A stretch of DNA of 64,000 nucleotides from Bradyrhizobium sp. WSM1417 (GCF_000515415.1 NZ_KI911783.1:7799831-7863830), one strand, 5' to 3'. Positions 1 through 7,703 are shown, numbered from the stretch's first letter. Made by a program: numbers and translations. The notes: generated by a model from the letters alone, not told the origin.

Positions 1-1
1 C

Positions 2-427
2 GGCGGCGGCACGCGGGTGCCGCGCAAGGGCACGGTGTTCGTCTCGGTTCGCGAGAGCGACAAGACGCGCATCACCGAGGCCGTTCGCGAGCTGCATTCG
101 CTCGGCTTCAAGGTGCTGGCGACGTCGGGCACGGCCCGCTTCCTGACCGACCAGGGCATCCCGACCGAGAAGGTGAACAAGGTGCTGGAGGGCCGGCCGC
201 ACATCGTCGACGCCATCACCAATGGCGAGGTCCAACTCGTCTTCAACACCACCGAAGGCCCGCAGGCGCTCGCCGACAGCCGTTCGTTGCGGCGCGCGGC
301 CCTCTTGCATAAAGTGCCGTATTACACCACTCTTTCCGGGGCCGTGGCGGCCGCGCAGGGCATCCGCGCCTATCTGGGCGGGGACCTTGAGGTTAGGACC
401 CTGCAGAGCTACTTTTCGGAAACCTGA
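2..427 (+). CDS. carB: Carbamoyl-phosphate synthase large subunit, C-terminal end (partial)
   Basis: The frame is open from the window edge to a TGA at 425-427, so only the last ~141 residues of a protein normally near 1,100 residues are present. They form the C-terminal MGS-like allosteric domain: a short beta strand (TVFVSV), the RESDKT segment, a Rossmann-like core ([14 protein letters not shown]) and the FNTTEG loop that helps bind effectors. The full enzyme makes carbamoyl phosphate from glutamine, bicarbonate and ATP for arginine and pyrimidine synthesis, with CarA as partner. The GTG at 17 is internal, not a start. greA follows on the same strand, and carB next to greA is a familiar rhizobial order. 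Confidence 0.93.
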   Translation, partial: GGGTRVPRKGTVFVSVRESDKTRITEAVRELHSLGFKVLATSGTARFLTDQGIPTEKVNKVLEGRPHIVDAITNGEVQLVFNTTEGPQALADSRSLRRAALLHKVPYYTTLSGAVAAAQGIRAYLGGDLEVRTLQSYFSET

Positions 428-477
428 TCGCGAGCGGGAGGCCCAACCTTCCGCTAAGTGATTGGCGATGAAGCCAC

Positions 478-504
478 TATGGCCGGAGGAACTGTCCGGC
501 CATA
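478..504 (+). terminator. Stem-loop downstream of carB
   Basis: A perfect 10-bp stem (TATGGCCGGA / TCCGGCCATA) with a 7-base loop lies 50 bases after the carB stop. The bases after it are only moderately T-rich, so it may be a weak terminator or an RNA-stabilising hairpin rather than a strong intrinsic terminator. Confidence 0.45.
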
Positions 505-639
505 TGGTTGTTCTGTTCCGGCGCCAAGCCCATATGAACGTTCGGCGGCACGCGCGTTGAGCCCCCGGACAGACTGACGAATCAAGTTGCGTGCGCGTTG
601 ACATGTCAGGGCGCGCGCGACCGAAGGACGAGAGAAGAG

Positions 640-1113
640 ATGGAAAAGGTACCGATGACTGCGGGCGGCTTTGCCGCGCTCGGGGAAGAACTGAAGAAGC
701 GCCAGTCGGAGGACCGTCCGCGGATCATCGAGCATATCGCCGAGGCGCGCTCGCACGGCGACCTGTCGGAGAACGCGGAATACCACGCCGCGAAGGAAGA
801 GCAGTCCCACAATGAAGGCCGCATCGCCGAGCTCGAGGACAAGCTCGCGCGCGCCGACATCATCGACATCTCGAAGCTGTCCGGCGACACCATCAAGTTC
901 GGCGCGACCGTGACTCTGGTCGACGAGGACACCGAAAAGAAGACGGTGTGGCAGATCGTCGGCGAGGTCGAGGCCGACGCCAAGAAGGGCCGCATCTCCA
1001 TCACCTCGCCGCTCGCGCGCGCGCTGATCGGCAAGAAGAAGGGTTCAACCGTCGAGGTCAACGCACCCGGCGGCGCCAAGGCTTATGAGATCACCAAGGT
1101 GGAGTGGCGGTAA
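640..1113 (+). CDS. greA: Transcription elongation factor GreA
   Basis: A 157-residue protein, the usual GreA length. GreA binds the RNA polymerase secondary channel and stimulates cleavage of backtracked RNA. The N-terminal half is the coiled coil, with the acidic tip DLSENAEY that coordinates the catalytic metal. The C-terminal half is the FKBP-like domain ending in the typical [11 protein letters not shown] segment. The ATG at 640 is chosen because it gives the family length and has a purine-rich AGAGAAGAG just upstream. The open frame continues back to 598 with residues unlike GreA. A strong terminator follows at 1138. Confidence 0.97.
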   Translation: MEKVPMTAGGFAALGEELKKRQSEDRPRIIEHIAEARSHGDLSENAEYHAAKEEQSHNEGRIAELEDKLARADIIDISKLSGDTIKFGATVTLVDEDTEKKTVWQIVGEVEADAKKGRISITSPLARALIGKKKGSTVEVNAPGGAKAYEITKVEWR

Positions 1114-1137
1114 CGATTTGCCGTTGCATGTGATTTG

Positions 1138-1166
1138 AAAAAGGCCGCGCACTGCGCGGCCTTTTC
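1138..1166 (+). terminator. Rho-independent terminator of greA
   Basis: An AAAAGGCCGCGC stem pairs with GCGCGGCCTTTT across a 3-base loop, ending in a T run, 25 bases after the greA stop. The A-rich 5' side means it may also work on the minus strand, where the Lrp-type gene converges. Confidence 0.9.
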
Positions 1167-1202
1167 TGTATCCGCGTGTTGCTCGCAATGACGGAGGGGA
1201 CG

Positions 1203-1682
1203 CTACCTTCGTCCCCTCACGTCCAGCGGCACGGCCGCCTCGTATTTCGAATTGTGCAGCACCAGCGAGGTCCGCACGTTGCGGACGTGCGGGGCGGCGG
1301 TCAAATGGGTGACGAAATCCTGGAAGGTGGCCATGTCGGGTGCGACGCATTTCAGGATGAAATCGACTTCGCCCGACAACATCCAGCACTCGCGCACCAG
1401 CGGCTCGGCGCGGACGAACTCCTCGAACGCGCGCAAATCCGCCTCGGCCTGGCTGGAGAGGTGCACTGCGGCAAACACCGTGACGTCGAAGCCGAGCTTG
1501 CGCGCGTCCAAGAGCCCGCGATAGCCATGGATATACCCCTCCTCCTCCAGCGCCCGGACTCGGCGCAGGCAGGGCGGTGGCGAAATGCCGACGCGCTTGG
1601 CCAGCTCGACATTCGTGATTCGACCGTCGGCCTGAATCTCGGTGAGAATTTTCAGGTCGATCTCGTCTAGGTTCCGCGACAC
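1203..1682 (-). CDS. Lrp/AsnC family transcriptional regulator
   Basis: A 159-residue feast/famine regulator. Residues ~5-50 hold the AsnC-type helix-turn-helix (LAKRVGISPPPCLRRVRALE), followed by a linker and the RAM effector-binding domain (VTVFAAVHL, then VRECWMLSGEVDFILK). Such proteins form dimers to octamers and often control amino-acid genes and themselves. The GTG at 1682 is chosen: AGGAG sits 10 bases upstream, and the frame above it does not look like Lrp. It is divergent from trxB, and the gap carries several dyads that could be its own operators. The ligand cannot be told from sequence. Confidence 0.9.
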   Translation of the reverse strand: MSRNLDEIDLKILTEIQADGRITNVELAKRVGISPPPCLRRVRALEEEGYIHGYRGLLDARKLGFDVTVFAAVHLSSQAEADLRAFEEFVRAEPLVRECWMLSGEVDFILKCVAPDMATFQDFVTHLTAAPHVRNVRTSLVLHNSKYEAAVPLDVRGRR

Positions 1683-1757
1683 GTGATTGGAACTCCTGGC
1701 CTTTGCGGCGGTATTGGTGGGTCTGTCGCAATCCTCATAGCGCAGACCACGCACTCG

Positions 1758-1840
1758 GCGCAATTTTATTGCGCGTGCAGCGCAATCGACTTTTGTTCCC
1801 TGTTGGAAAAATCCGCCGACAGGGAATGCAATTCTTGCAT
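1758..1840. promoter_or_regulatory. Cluster of dyads between lrp and trxB (candidate Lrp operators)
   Basis: Seen directly: GCGCAAT-TTT-ATTGCGC at 1758-1774 with a third half-site GCGCAAT at 1780-1786; an inverted repeat TTCCCTGT / ACAGGGAA at 1796-1803 and 1819-1826; and ATGCAA-TTC-TTGCAT at 1826-1840. Lrp-family proteins typically bind 15-bp dyads of the last kind in phased arrays. Inference: the divergent Lrp gene autoregulates and may control trxB here. Confidence 0.5.
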
Positions 1841-1947
1841 AGCTCACCAGAAGGCTTAGATTACCTCTGATATTTCAGCGCCTCCGCGAGGCCTCCCGGC
1901 ACGTTCCGCGCCCGCGCTGCAGTCCCCCGTGAAAGGCATCTGTCGAA

Positions 1948-2913
1948 ATGTCCGCCGCTGTCCATGCAAAGGTCGTCATCATCGGCTCCGGCCCCGCCGG
2001 CTACACGGCGGCGATCTACGCCGCGCGCGCGATGCTCGAGCCGATCCTGATCCAGGGCCTCCAGGCGGGCGGCCAGCTCACCATCACCACCGACGTCGAG
2101 AACTATCCGGGTTTCGCCGACGTGATCCAGGGCCCCTGGCTGATGGAGCAGATGGAGAAGCAGGCGCTGCATGTGGGCACCCAGATCAAGACCGATCTGG
2201 TGACCAAGCTCGACACCTCGCAGCGACCCTTTCGTCTCACCTGCGATAGCGGTGACGTCTATCTCGCCGACACCGTGATTCTCGCGACCGGCGCCCAGGC
2301 GCGCTGGCTCGGGTTGCCGTCCGAAGCAAAATTCCAGGGTGGCGGCGTGTCGGCCTGTGCCACCTGTGACGGCTTCTTCTACCGCAACAAGCAAGTCGTG
2401 GTGGTCGGCGGCGGCAATACAGCGGTCGAGGAAGCCCTGTACCTCACCAACCACGCCTCGCAGGTCACCATCGTGCATCGTCGCGATCACTTCCGCGCCG
2501 AACGCATCCTGCAGGAGCGTCTGTTCAAGCACCCGAAGATCAAGGTGATATGGGACTCAGCCGTCGACGAAATCTGCGGCACCGAGAACCCGAACAAGGT
2601 CACCCATGTGCGACTGAAGAACGTCAAGACCGGCGCCTTGACCGATGTGCCGACCGACGGCGTCTTCGTCGCCATCGGGCATGCCCCGGCGACCGAACTC
2701 GTGGCCGGCCAGATCAAGCTGAAGCCGTCGGGCTATGTCGAGGTCGCCCCGAACTCGACCGCGACCTCGGTCCCCGGACTGTTCGCCGCCGGCGACGTCG
2801 CCGACGAGACCTATCGTCAAGCGGTCACGGCGGCCGGCCTCGGCTGCATGGCAGCGCTCGAGGCGGAACGATTTTTGGCCCTGCGCGCCAGCGAGCGCGC
2901 GGCAGCGGAATAG
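1948..2913 (+). CDS. trxB: Thioredoxin reductase
   Basis: A 321-residue low-molecular-weight flavoenzyme that passes electrons from NADPH through FAD and a redox disulfide to thioredoxin in the cytoplasm. Visible motifs: the FAD dinucleotide fold GSGPAGYTAA (residues 13-22), the redox-active CATC at 137-140, the NADPH loop GGGNTAVEEA (154-163) and HRRD (177-180), and the C-terminal FAD motif with GLFAAGDVAD. Length is normal. A LysR gene starts 5 bases after its stop, so the two are probably co-transcribed. The upstream gap holds dyads facing the divergent Lrp gene. Confidence 0.97.
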   Translation: MSAAVHAKVVIIGSGPAGYTAAIYAARAMLEPILIQGLQAGGQLTITTDVENYPGFADVIQGPWLMEQMEKQALHVGTQIKTDLVTKLDTSQRPFRLTCDSGDVYLADTVILATGAQARWLGLPSEAKFQGGGVSACATCDGFFYRNKQVVVVGGGNTAVEEALYLTNHASQVTIVHRRDHFRAERILQERLFKHPKIKVIWDSAVDEICGTENPNKVTHVRLKNVKTGALTDVPTDGVFVAIGHAPATELVAGQIKLKPSGYVEVAPNSTATSVPGLFAAGDVADETYRQAVTAAGLGCMAALEAERFLALRASERAAAE

Positions 2914-2918
2914 ACATC

Positions 2919-3842
2919 ATGGCAAGAACACGCGACGGATTTACGGATATGGACTGGGACAAGCTGAAGGTGTTTCACGCCGCGGCGGAAGCGGGCAGCT
3001 TCACGCACGCAGGTGAGCAGCTCGGCCTGTCGCAATCGGCGGTGTCACGCCAGGTCTCGGCACTGGAGCAGGAGCTCTCGGTCTCGCTGTTCCACCGCCA
3101 CGCCCGCGGCCTGATCCTCACCGAACAGGGCGACCTCCTGTTCCGCACCGCCCATGACGTGTTCATGCAGCTGCAGGCGGCGCGCGCGAAACTGACCGAC
3201 AGCCGCGAGCGGCCGAGCGGCGATCTCAAGATCACCACTACCCCAGGCGTCGGCATCAATTGGCTGATCCCCAGGCTTGGCGAATTCACCGCGCTCTATC
3301 CGGAAATCCGGATCTCGCTGATCGTCACCGACGAGGAGCTTGATCTCTCGATGCGCGAGGCCGATGTCGCGATCCGCACCCGCAAGCCGACGCAACCGGA
3401 TCTCATCCAGCGCAAGCTGTTCGCGATGGGCTTCCACGCTTATTGCTCGCCCGATTACATCAAGCGCTTCGGCACGCCGCGCACGCTGGAGGAGCTCGAC
3501 TCCCACCGCATCATCACGCTCTCCGACGGCAACTTCGCGCCGCATCTTCAGAACCGCAACTGGCTGGTCGAAGCGGGGCGCAACGGCTCGGGTCCGCGCG
3601 AAGCCTATTTCAGGGTCAACAACATTCTCGGCCTCGTTCGCGCCTGTCAGCAGGGCCTCGGCATCGCCGCGCTGCCGGACTATCTGATCGAAGAACAGAG
3701 CCGCCTCGTGCAGCTGTTCGGCGAATCGGATTCGATCCAGCTCGATACGTATTTTGTTTATCCGGAAGAGCTGAAGACGGTCGCGCGCGTGCAAGTGTTC
3801 CGCGACTTCGTGGTGAGCAAGGCGCAGCGCTGGCCGTCCTGA
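2919..3842 (+). CDS. LysR family transcriptional regulator, coupled to trxB
   Basis: A 307-residue LysR regulator. The N-terminal winged helix is clear (WDKLKVFHAAAEAGSF, then LGLSQSAVSRQVSALE), followed by a periplasmic-binding-protein-like effector domain. The ATG at 2919 is 5 bases after the trxB stop, which suggests translational coupling. A second ATG at 2949 would leave the shorter start MDWDKLK but lacks a clear ribosome site. The target genes and inducer are unknown. The link to trxB suggests, but does not prove, a redox-related role. The nearest strong terminator downstream is at 4016. Confidence 0.9.
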   Translation: MARTRDGFTDMDWDKLKVFHAAAEAGSFTHAGEQLGLSQSAVSRQVSALEQELSVSLFHRHARGLILTEQGDLLFRTAHDVFMQLQAARAKLTDSRERPSGDLKITTTPGVGINWLIPRLGEFTALYPEIRISLIVTDEELDLSMREADVAIRTRKPTQPDLIQRKLFAMGFHAYCSPDYIKRFGTPRTLEELDSHRIITLSDGNFAPHLQNRNWLVEAGRNGSGPREAYFRVNNILGLVRACQQGLGIAALPDYLIEEQSRLVQLFGESDSIQLDTYFVYPEELKTVARVQVFRDFVVSKAQRWPS

Positions 3843-4015
3843 TTTCCGCATGTCTGACATGCGGCTTGGACGCTTGATGCATGGCGCGAGGCTAGCCCAT
3901 AATGTTTTCACGCTGAGCCTTCGCGTTGCGCATTTGTCCCCCTCCTCCAGTGGCGCGGGAGTTCAGTAATCCCTCTTGGAAGGTGATTGTGTCGGCCTCA
4001 CGTGGCCAATACCTT

Positions 4016-4047
4016 AAGCCGGGCTCGTTCGAGCCCGGCTTTTTTTT
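4016..4047 (+). terminator. Strong rho-independent terminator
   Basis: A perfect 12-bp stem (AAGCCGGGCTCG / CGAGCCCGGCTT) with a 2-base gap as loop runs into seven or more T. It lies 174 bases after the LysR stop. It could end the trxB-lysR transcript or a separate short RNA from 3843-4015, which also contains a small GGCC-TCACGT-GGCC hairpin. Confidence 0.9.
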
Positions 4048-4101
4048 GGCGGATCCGGCCTTCGCCCTCCACGTGTATTGACAGTTCCATGCTTACCCCG
4101 C

Positions 4102-4117
4102 ATCATTTGCAAATGAT
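4102..4117. promoter_or_regulatory. 16-bp perfect palindrome over a candidate -10 region
   Basis: ATCATTTG is followed directly by CAAATGAT, a perfect inverted repeat placed where a repressor would block the -10 element of the TTGACA promoter at 4078. The cognate regulator is not identifiable. Confidence 0.45.
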
Positions 4118-4232
4118 CACGAAGTCGTGCGCAATCTGGTCGCAGGCAATCGCCTCGAAAAAAGGCCCCCATATGGGGACCTCGGATTCTTGCGCGCGCT
4201 AACAGCCTTCGTCATCGCGAGCCGAAACTTCG

Positions 4233-4261
4233 AAAACCCCGCCGCCTGGACGGGGTTTTTT
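4233..4261 (+). terminator. Rho-independent terminator before the DapA-family gene
   Basis: AAAACCCCG pairs with CGGGGTTTT over a 9-base loop and ends in six T. It stands 44 bases upstream of the ATG at 4306, so transcription of that gene must start downstream of it or read through it. Confidence 0.85.
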
Positions 4262-4305
4262 CATGTGCCCTCGTCTCAGGACTTTTCCCGAGAAGGAGAT
4301 GGAAC

Positions 4306-5214
4306 ATGACCGGACTACAGGAACAATTGCACGGGCTCTGGCTGCCGCTGATAACGCCGTTTCGCGACGGCGCCCTCGACGAGAGGTCGCTGCGCCGGCT
4401 GACACGGCATTACAGCGGACAGGCTGTCGACGGCTTCATCCTGGGGGCGACCTCCGGTGAAGGCATGACGCTGCGCGACGCCGAGCTCGAACGCCTCGTC
4501 GCCATCGTGCGCGACGAGCTGGCCACCGGCCACAGCAAGATTCCGATCTGCCTTGGACTTTCAGGTGCGGACACTTCGCGGCTGAAGCAGCGTCTCGACG
4601 AGACCGCGGACTGGCCGATCGACGGTTATCTGATCGCGAGCCCGTATTATGTGCGGCCGTCGCAGCGCGGGTTGCTGGCGCATTTCGAAGCGCTCGCCGA
4701 TCACGCCGCCTGGCCGCTCGCGCTCTACAACATCCCCTATCGCACCTCGGTCAACATCACCAACCAGACGCTGCTGCGGCTTGCCGGGCATCCGAACATC
4801 ATCGGCCTGAAGGATTGCGGCGCGAGCCGCGAGCAATCCATCGCGCTGCTGCGCGACCGGCCGAAGGACTTTCGCGTGCTGACCGGCGAGGATGCGAATT
4901 ATTTCGAGGCGCTCAGCGACGGCGCCGACGGCGGCATCGTGCTGTCGGCCCATCTCGAGACCGCGACGTTTGCGGCTGTTCATGCCGAGCTGAAGCGCGG
5001 CAACCATGATGCGGGGCTGGCGCGCTGGCAGGAGGTCGCGGACCTGACGCGCCTGTTGTTCGCCGAGCCCAGTCCCGCGCCGGCAAAATACTGGCTGTGG
5101 CGCACCGGCCTGATCGACAGCCCCGAAGTGCGCCTGCCGATGGTGGAGGTCGGCAGCGAACTCGCCGTCCAGCTCGACCGCGAGATCGAGCGGCGGATGC
5201 AAGTCGCGGCGTAG
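4306..5214 (+). CDS. dapA: Dihydrodipicolinate synthase (DapA) family aldolase/lyase
   Basis: A 302-residue (beta/alpha)8 class I aldolase. The family condenses pyruvate with aspartate semialdehyde (lysine and diaminopimelate synthesis) or splits related keto acids. Visible: GATSGEG at 47-53 (carboxylate site), Tyr141 in YNIPYRTS, and the Schiff-base Lys169 in IIGLKDCG. An AAGGAG ribosome site precedes the ATG closely. Rhizobial genomes carry several DapA paralogues, so this may be the lysine enzyme or a sugar-acid or N-acetylneuraminate-type lyase. No lysine genes flank it, which leaves the substrate open. Confidence 0.8.
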   Translation: MTGLQEQLHGLWLPLITPFRDGALDERSLRRLTRHYSGQAVDGFILGATSGEGMTLRDAELERLVAIVRDELATGHSKIPICLGLSGADTSRLKQRLDETADWPIDGYLIASPYYVRPSQRGLLAHFEALADHAAWPLALYNIPYRTSVNITNQTLLRLAGHPNIIGLKDCGASREQSIALLRDRPKDFRVLTGEDANYFEALSDGADGGIVLSAHLETATFAAVHAELKRGNHDAGLARWQEVADLTRLLFAEPSPAPAKYWLWRTGLIDSPEVRLPMVEVGSELAVQLDREIERRMQVAA

Positions 5215-5220
5215 CTGATA

Positions 5221-5266
5221 GCCCCTCACCCCACCCTCTCCCCGTAAGAACGGGGAGAGGGAGTGA
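5221..5266. repeat. Bradyrhizobium-type palindromic intergenic repeat (single unit)
   Basis: The palindrome CCCTCTCCCCG-TAAGAA-CGGGGAGAGGG is preceded by the CCCCTCACCCCA arm. It belongs to the family seen nine times in this window, always between genes. It sits just after the DapA-family stop. Confidence 0.85.
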
Positions 5267-5392
5267 TAGAGCGTGCCCGTGGTTAACCGCGCCCCAACGG
5301 CCTTCGCTGCTGCCGCATGGCGCATCCACGGCTCGTTTACGCAATCGCGCCTATCGTCTTCATTCAAAGTCTTTTCAAATGGGGGAATGATC

Positions 5393-5539
5393 ATGGGGCA
5401 GCGCGTCCGTCCGACGGCGGCAGACATGTTCGCGTCCGCTGATTTCTTGCGGGGAATTGTGGTGGTGTCGTCGTTCGGCTTCTGGGCGGTGACGCTCGGC
5501 CTGATGCCGGTGCTGGTGTTTCGACTCTGGCTGGCGTGA
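5393..5539 (+). CDS. Small single-pass membrane protein (48 aa), first of a tandem pair
   Basis: A 48-residue protein: a short charged N-terminus (MGQRVRPTAAD) and one hydrophobic segment at ~18-46 (IVVVSSFGFWAVTLGLMPVL). The ATG at 5393 is chosen because GGGGGA lies 6 bases upstream. An ATG at 5387 would have no spacing. The C-terminal half aligns with that of the next small gene: both have G-x-W-x-V, then L-x-L-x-P-V-x-V-F. Function unknown. The position between palindromic repeat DNA and a terminator suggests a small two-gene unit. Confidence 0.6.
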   Translation: MGQRVRPTAADMFASADFLRGIVVVSSFGFWAVTLGLMPVLVFRLWLA

Positions 5540-5637
5540 TGCCAGCGCACATCGCGATGGTTAATCCGTGGTAGCAGCTGTGTTCAAAAGCGCGCGAAAC
5601 TGCGACCCGGAATCTTAAAATATCTCACGTAGCCTTC

Positions 5638-5817
5638 ATGCCCATAAGCGAAGAAATCGCGGGGGCGTTTGTGAATAGTCATAACGAGATGGCGTCGCAT
5701 TACGACGCTGGACAGCAGGGCTTCACCACCGAGGACATTCTATGGGCCGCCGGCATCTGGTCGGTGATCCTCACTCTGTCGCCGGTGATCGTGTTCTACA
5801 TGCTGATGGTGGCCTAG
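5638..5817 (+). CDS. Small single-pass membrane protein (59 or 48 aa), second of a tandem pair
   Basis: Three in-frame starts exist: ATG 5638 (59 residues, poor ribosome site), GTG 5671 (48 residues, preceded by GGGGGC) and ATG 5689. The GTG would give exactly the length of its neighbour. The C-terminal hydrophobic stretch (ILWAAGIWSVILTLSPVIVF) matches the neighbour's segment position by position at G, W, V, L, P, V and F, so the two are likely tandem duplicates. A terminator follows at 5844. Function unknown. Confidence 0.55.
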   Translation: MPISEEIAGAFVNSHNEMASHYDAGQQGFTTEDILWAAGIWSVILTLSPVIVFYMLMVA

Positions 5818-5843
5818 CAGCAAAGTCACGTTCCCAAAAACGC

Positions 5844-5870
5844 AAAACGCGCGGAGGTCCGCGCGTTTTT
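5844..5870. terminator. Bidirectional terminator between small ORF and ParA-like gene
   Basis: AAAACGCGCGGA pairs with TCCGCGCGTTTT, with A-rich and T-rich flanks on both sides. It can serve the small membrane genes on the plus strand and the ParA-like gene on the minus strand. Confidence 0.85.
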
Positions 5871-5895
5871 CGTCCGGGGAATGATTTATGAAAAA

Positions 5896-6573
5896 TTACG
5901 CCGCCTGCTTGTGCATTGCGCCGGACGCCGACGCCGTGCCGCGAATAGCCTTTACCGAACGTTCGATCGCCGCCCACAGCCTGGCGATTTCCTGAGCCGC
6001 ACGACTCTCGGCCTGATATTCCCGCGCGCCCTCGCCGTGGCTCAACGCCATCAGCAGATCCGAACGGTTGGTGATCTGGCCGCCCCACACCGGAGCACGG
6101 AACTTCGCCAGCGCCTCGCGGGCGATGGTGACGATCGGGCTTTCGGACTCGTCGCGGCGCGCCGGCGCACCGTTGAGCACGACCGCGTAGGGCTTGCGCG
6201 CCGCACGGCACATCTGGATGGTTTCCTGCACCGCGTTGACGTCGAACACGCCGGGACGGGCGGGAATCACCACCATGGTGGCATTGCGGATAGCGTCGTC
6301 GACGACGGCCGACAGGTTCGGCGGCGTGTCGATCAGCACCCATTCATAACCGTCGCGCTTGGCCGCGGAGACGATGCCGCTGACCGAGTTCACCGCGGAC
6401 TTGATCGGCGGCTCGTTGGTGCCACGCAGCTTGTGCCACAGCGTGAGCGAGCCTTGCGGATCCGCATCGACGAGCAGGATCGGCTTGGTCGCCTTGATCT
6501 GCGCGGCGAGATGCGCGGCCAGCGTACTCTTGCCTGAGCCACCTTTACGCGATGCAAAAACAATAACGTTCAT
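5896..6573 (-). CDS. Orphan ParA-family ATPase
   Basis: A 225-residue ParA/MinD-type P-loop ATPase with the deviant Walker A KGGSGKST (residues 10-17), including the signature lysine next to the glycines, the A' motif LLVDADPQGS and the Walker B LIDTPP. Such ATPases position cargo such as plasmids, chemoreceptor arrays or carboxysomes on the nucleoid. Length fits the short, single-domain orphan class without an N-terminal DNA-binding domain. GGAGG precedes the ATG. No ParB or cargo adaptor is nearby, so the cargo is unknown. An 18-bp palindrome sits 37 bases upstream of the start. Confidence 0.88.
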   Translation of the reverse strand: MNVIVFASRKGGSGKSTLAAHLAAQIKATKPILLVDADPQGSLTLWHKLRGTNEPPIKSAVNSVSGIVSAAKRDGYEWVLIDTPPNLSAVVDDAIRNATMVVIPARPGVFDVNAVQETIQMCRAARKPYAVVLNGAPARRDESESPIVTIAREALAKFRAPVWGGQITNRSDLLMALSHGEGAREYQAESRAAQEIARLWAAIERSVKAIRGTASASGAMHKQAA

Positions 6574-6609
6574 ACCTCTGCCTCCAGATTGACCCCAGGC
6601 GGCGAAAAT

Positions 6610-6627
6610 GAATCACCGCGGTGATTC
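6610..6627. promoter_or_regulatory. 18-bp perfect palindrome upstream of the ParA-like gene
   Basis: GAATCACCG-CGGTGATTC is a perfect inverted repeat 37 bases 5' of the ParA-like start codon, flanked upstream by AT-rich sequence with a TATGAT-like element. This is operator geometry. The binding protein is unknown. Confidence 0.55.
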
Positions 6628-6940
6628 GGGAAAGAAAAATTTATCATAAGTTATGCTGGCGCCATGAAATAACAAAGCGCGTTGGCTTTTGAGTCACACT
6701 GCTGCGTGCGACGACGGCTTCACGCCGGCAATCGTGCATTTATTGAGCAGTCCGGCGGGAAAAATGGGATGCAACCTCGCCGCGCAATCCGTTTCGCGAC
6801 TCGTTTCCATCCCCACATGATCGCAATCGTCGCAAGCGTCCGCACACGGAGGCGAACAAAAGGAGTCCGGTGGCTGGTGTGGGGCTGATGCCTCGGTCAG
6901 TTTGACTCAAGGGGCGAGCAAACGAGGGCCGGACACGCAA

Positions 6941-6983
6941 ATGCCCGGGACTTCAAACGCACTGCGCGCTGTGGCCCGGGCAT
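6941..6983. other. Long-loop inverted repeat in the 6574-7018 gap
   Basis: ATGCCCGGG (6941-6949) and CCCGGGCAT (6975-6983) are separated by 25 bases. It lies downstream of the minus-strand exported gene and could act as its terminator, but no T run follows. Apart from this and the 18-bp palindrome, nothing recognisable was seen in 6574-7018. Confidence 0.3.
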
Positions 6984-7018
6984 GGTCGAGTTTCAGAAAG
7001 GGAACGCGGTGCCCGCGC

Positions 7019-7381
7019 TCAGCCTTCGCTGGCTTTCTTCTTCTTGGCCGGCTTGGTGCTCTTCTTCGCCGTCCGGGCCGAGCTCTTGGGCGCGATGCTG
7101 GTCGGCTTGCCGGCGCGGGGCGCCGCCGCCATGCCCGGCTCCGGTCCCGGCCGGAAGAAGGCCCGGCACTGCGGCGAGAGCTGCGACTTCTTCTGAATCA
7201 TGCAGGCGGTGATGGCGTCGACGTTCGGAACGAACTCGCCGCACAGCCGCATCGCATCGGGGGTGCAGGCCTGCTGCTCCTCCTGGGAGTAGGCAAAGCC
7301 TTCACCCGGGTGGATCAGGACGGCCAGGGCGATCCCCGTGATTGCAGCAGCGAAAGATTTCTTGAAACGGAACGCCGGCAT
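7019..7381 (-). CDS. Exported small protein with conserved cysteines and a lysine-rich tail
   Basis: A 120-residue protein. Residues 1-30 form a signal peptide (positive KK, then AAAITGIALAVLI, and a likely Ala-x-Ala cleavage near 30). The mature part has four cysteines (39, 47, 60, 72) in the spacing C-x7-C-x12-C-x11-C, a pattern seen in small cysteine-rich proteins common in Bradyrhizobium, and ends in a Pro/Ala/Lys tail (STKPAKKKK). Probably periplasmic; function unknown. The ATG at 7381 follows a GGGGG site. The open frame upstream of it is not protein-like. Confidence 0.7.
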   Translation of the reverse strand: MPAFRFKKSFAAAITGIALAVLIHPGEGFAYSQEEQQACTPDAMRLCGEFVPNVDAITACMIQKKSQLSPQCRAFFRPGPEPGMAAAPRAGKPTSIAPKSSARTAKKSTKPAKKKKASEG

Positions 7382-7703
7382 CGATCCCCCCAAATGTCGA
7401 GTCGGAGCGGATAGTGGGTGAACGGGGGTTCGTTGGCAACGAGGCGAGATGCGAAAGCCGGGACGTGTGCGGTCTCGGCAACAGGGTGCCCCCAAAACAA
7501 AAAACGCGAAAACAACCCCATGCACAGTAGCCAAGTCCATGTACCCATTGAACTTTGCGGATCGCGATTTGCGGATTTTACGAAATCGCATTTGACTCGT
7601 CGGGCAAAACAGGAGCATCATGCCATCATCACAGAACGTGCGTGGGGTGGTCGGCTTGTCTCCTGCGCTGGACAAAAGCGTGAGCGGGAGCGGAGACGAT
7701 TGC
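7382..7703. other. Intergenic region between divergent genes
   Basis: This 322-base gap separates the minus-strand exported protein from the CoA-transferase operon. A TTGACT near 7591 and an AGGAG-CATC-ATG at 7612-7622 are present. The latter could start a version of the CoA-transferase 28 residues longer. No other feature was seen. Confidence 0.4.

Larger units (their letters stand above)
4078..4262 (+). ncRNA. Candidate small RNA locus upstream of the DapA-family gene
   Basis: No protein-like frame occupies this stretch. A sigma-70-like TTGACA at 4078-4083 is followed, 17 bases on, by CATCAT at 4101. A perfect terminator closes the unit at 4233-4261. A transcript starting near 4112 would be about 150 bases and include a CCCCATATGGGG palindrome (4167-4178). 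It could equally be a long leader with an attenuator for the gene at 4306. Promoter plus terminator without a coding frame is the only evidence. Confidence 0.35.
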
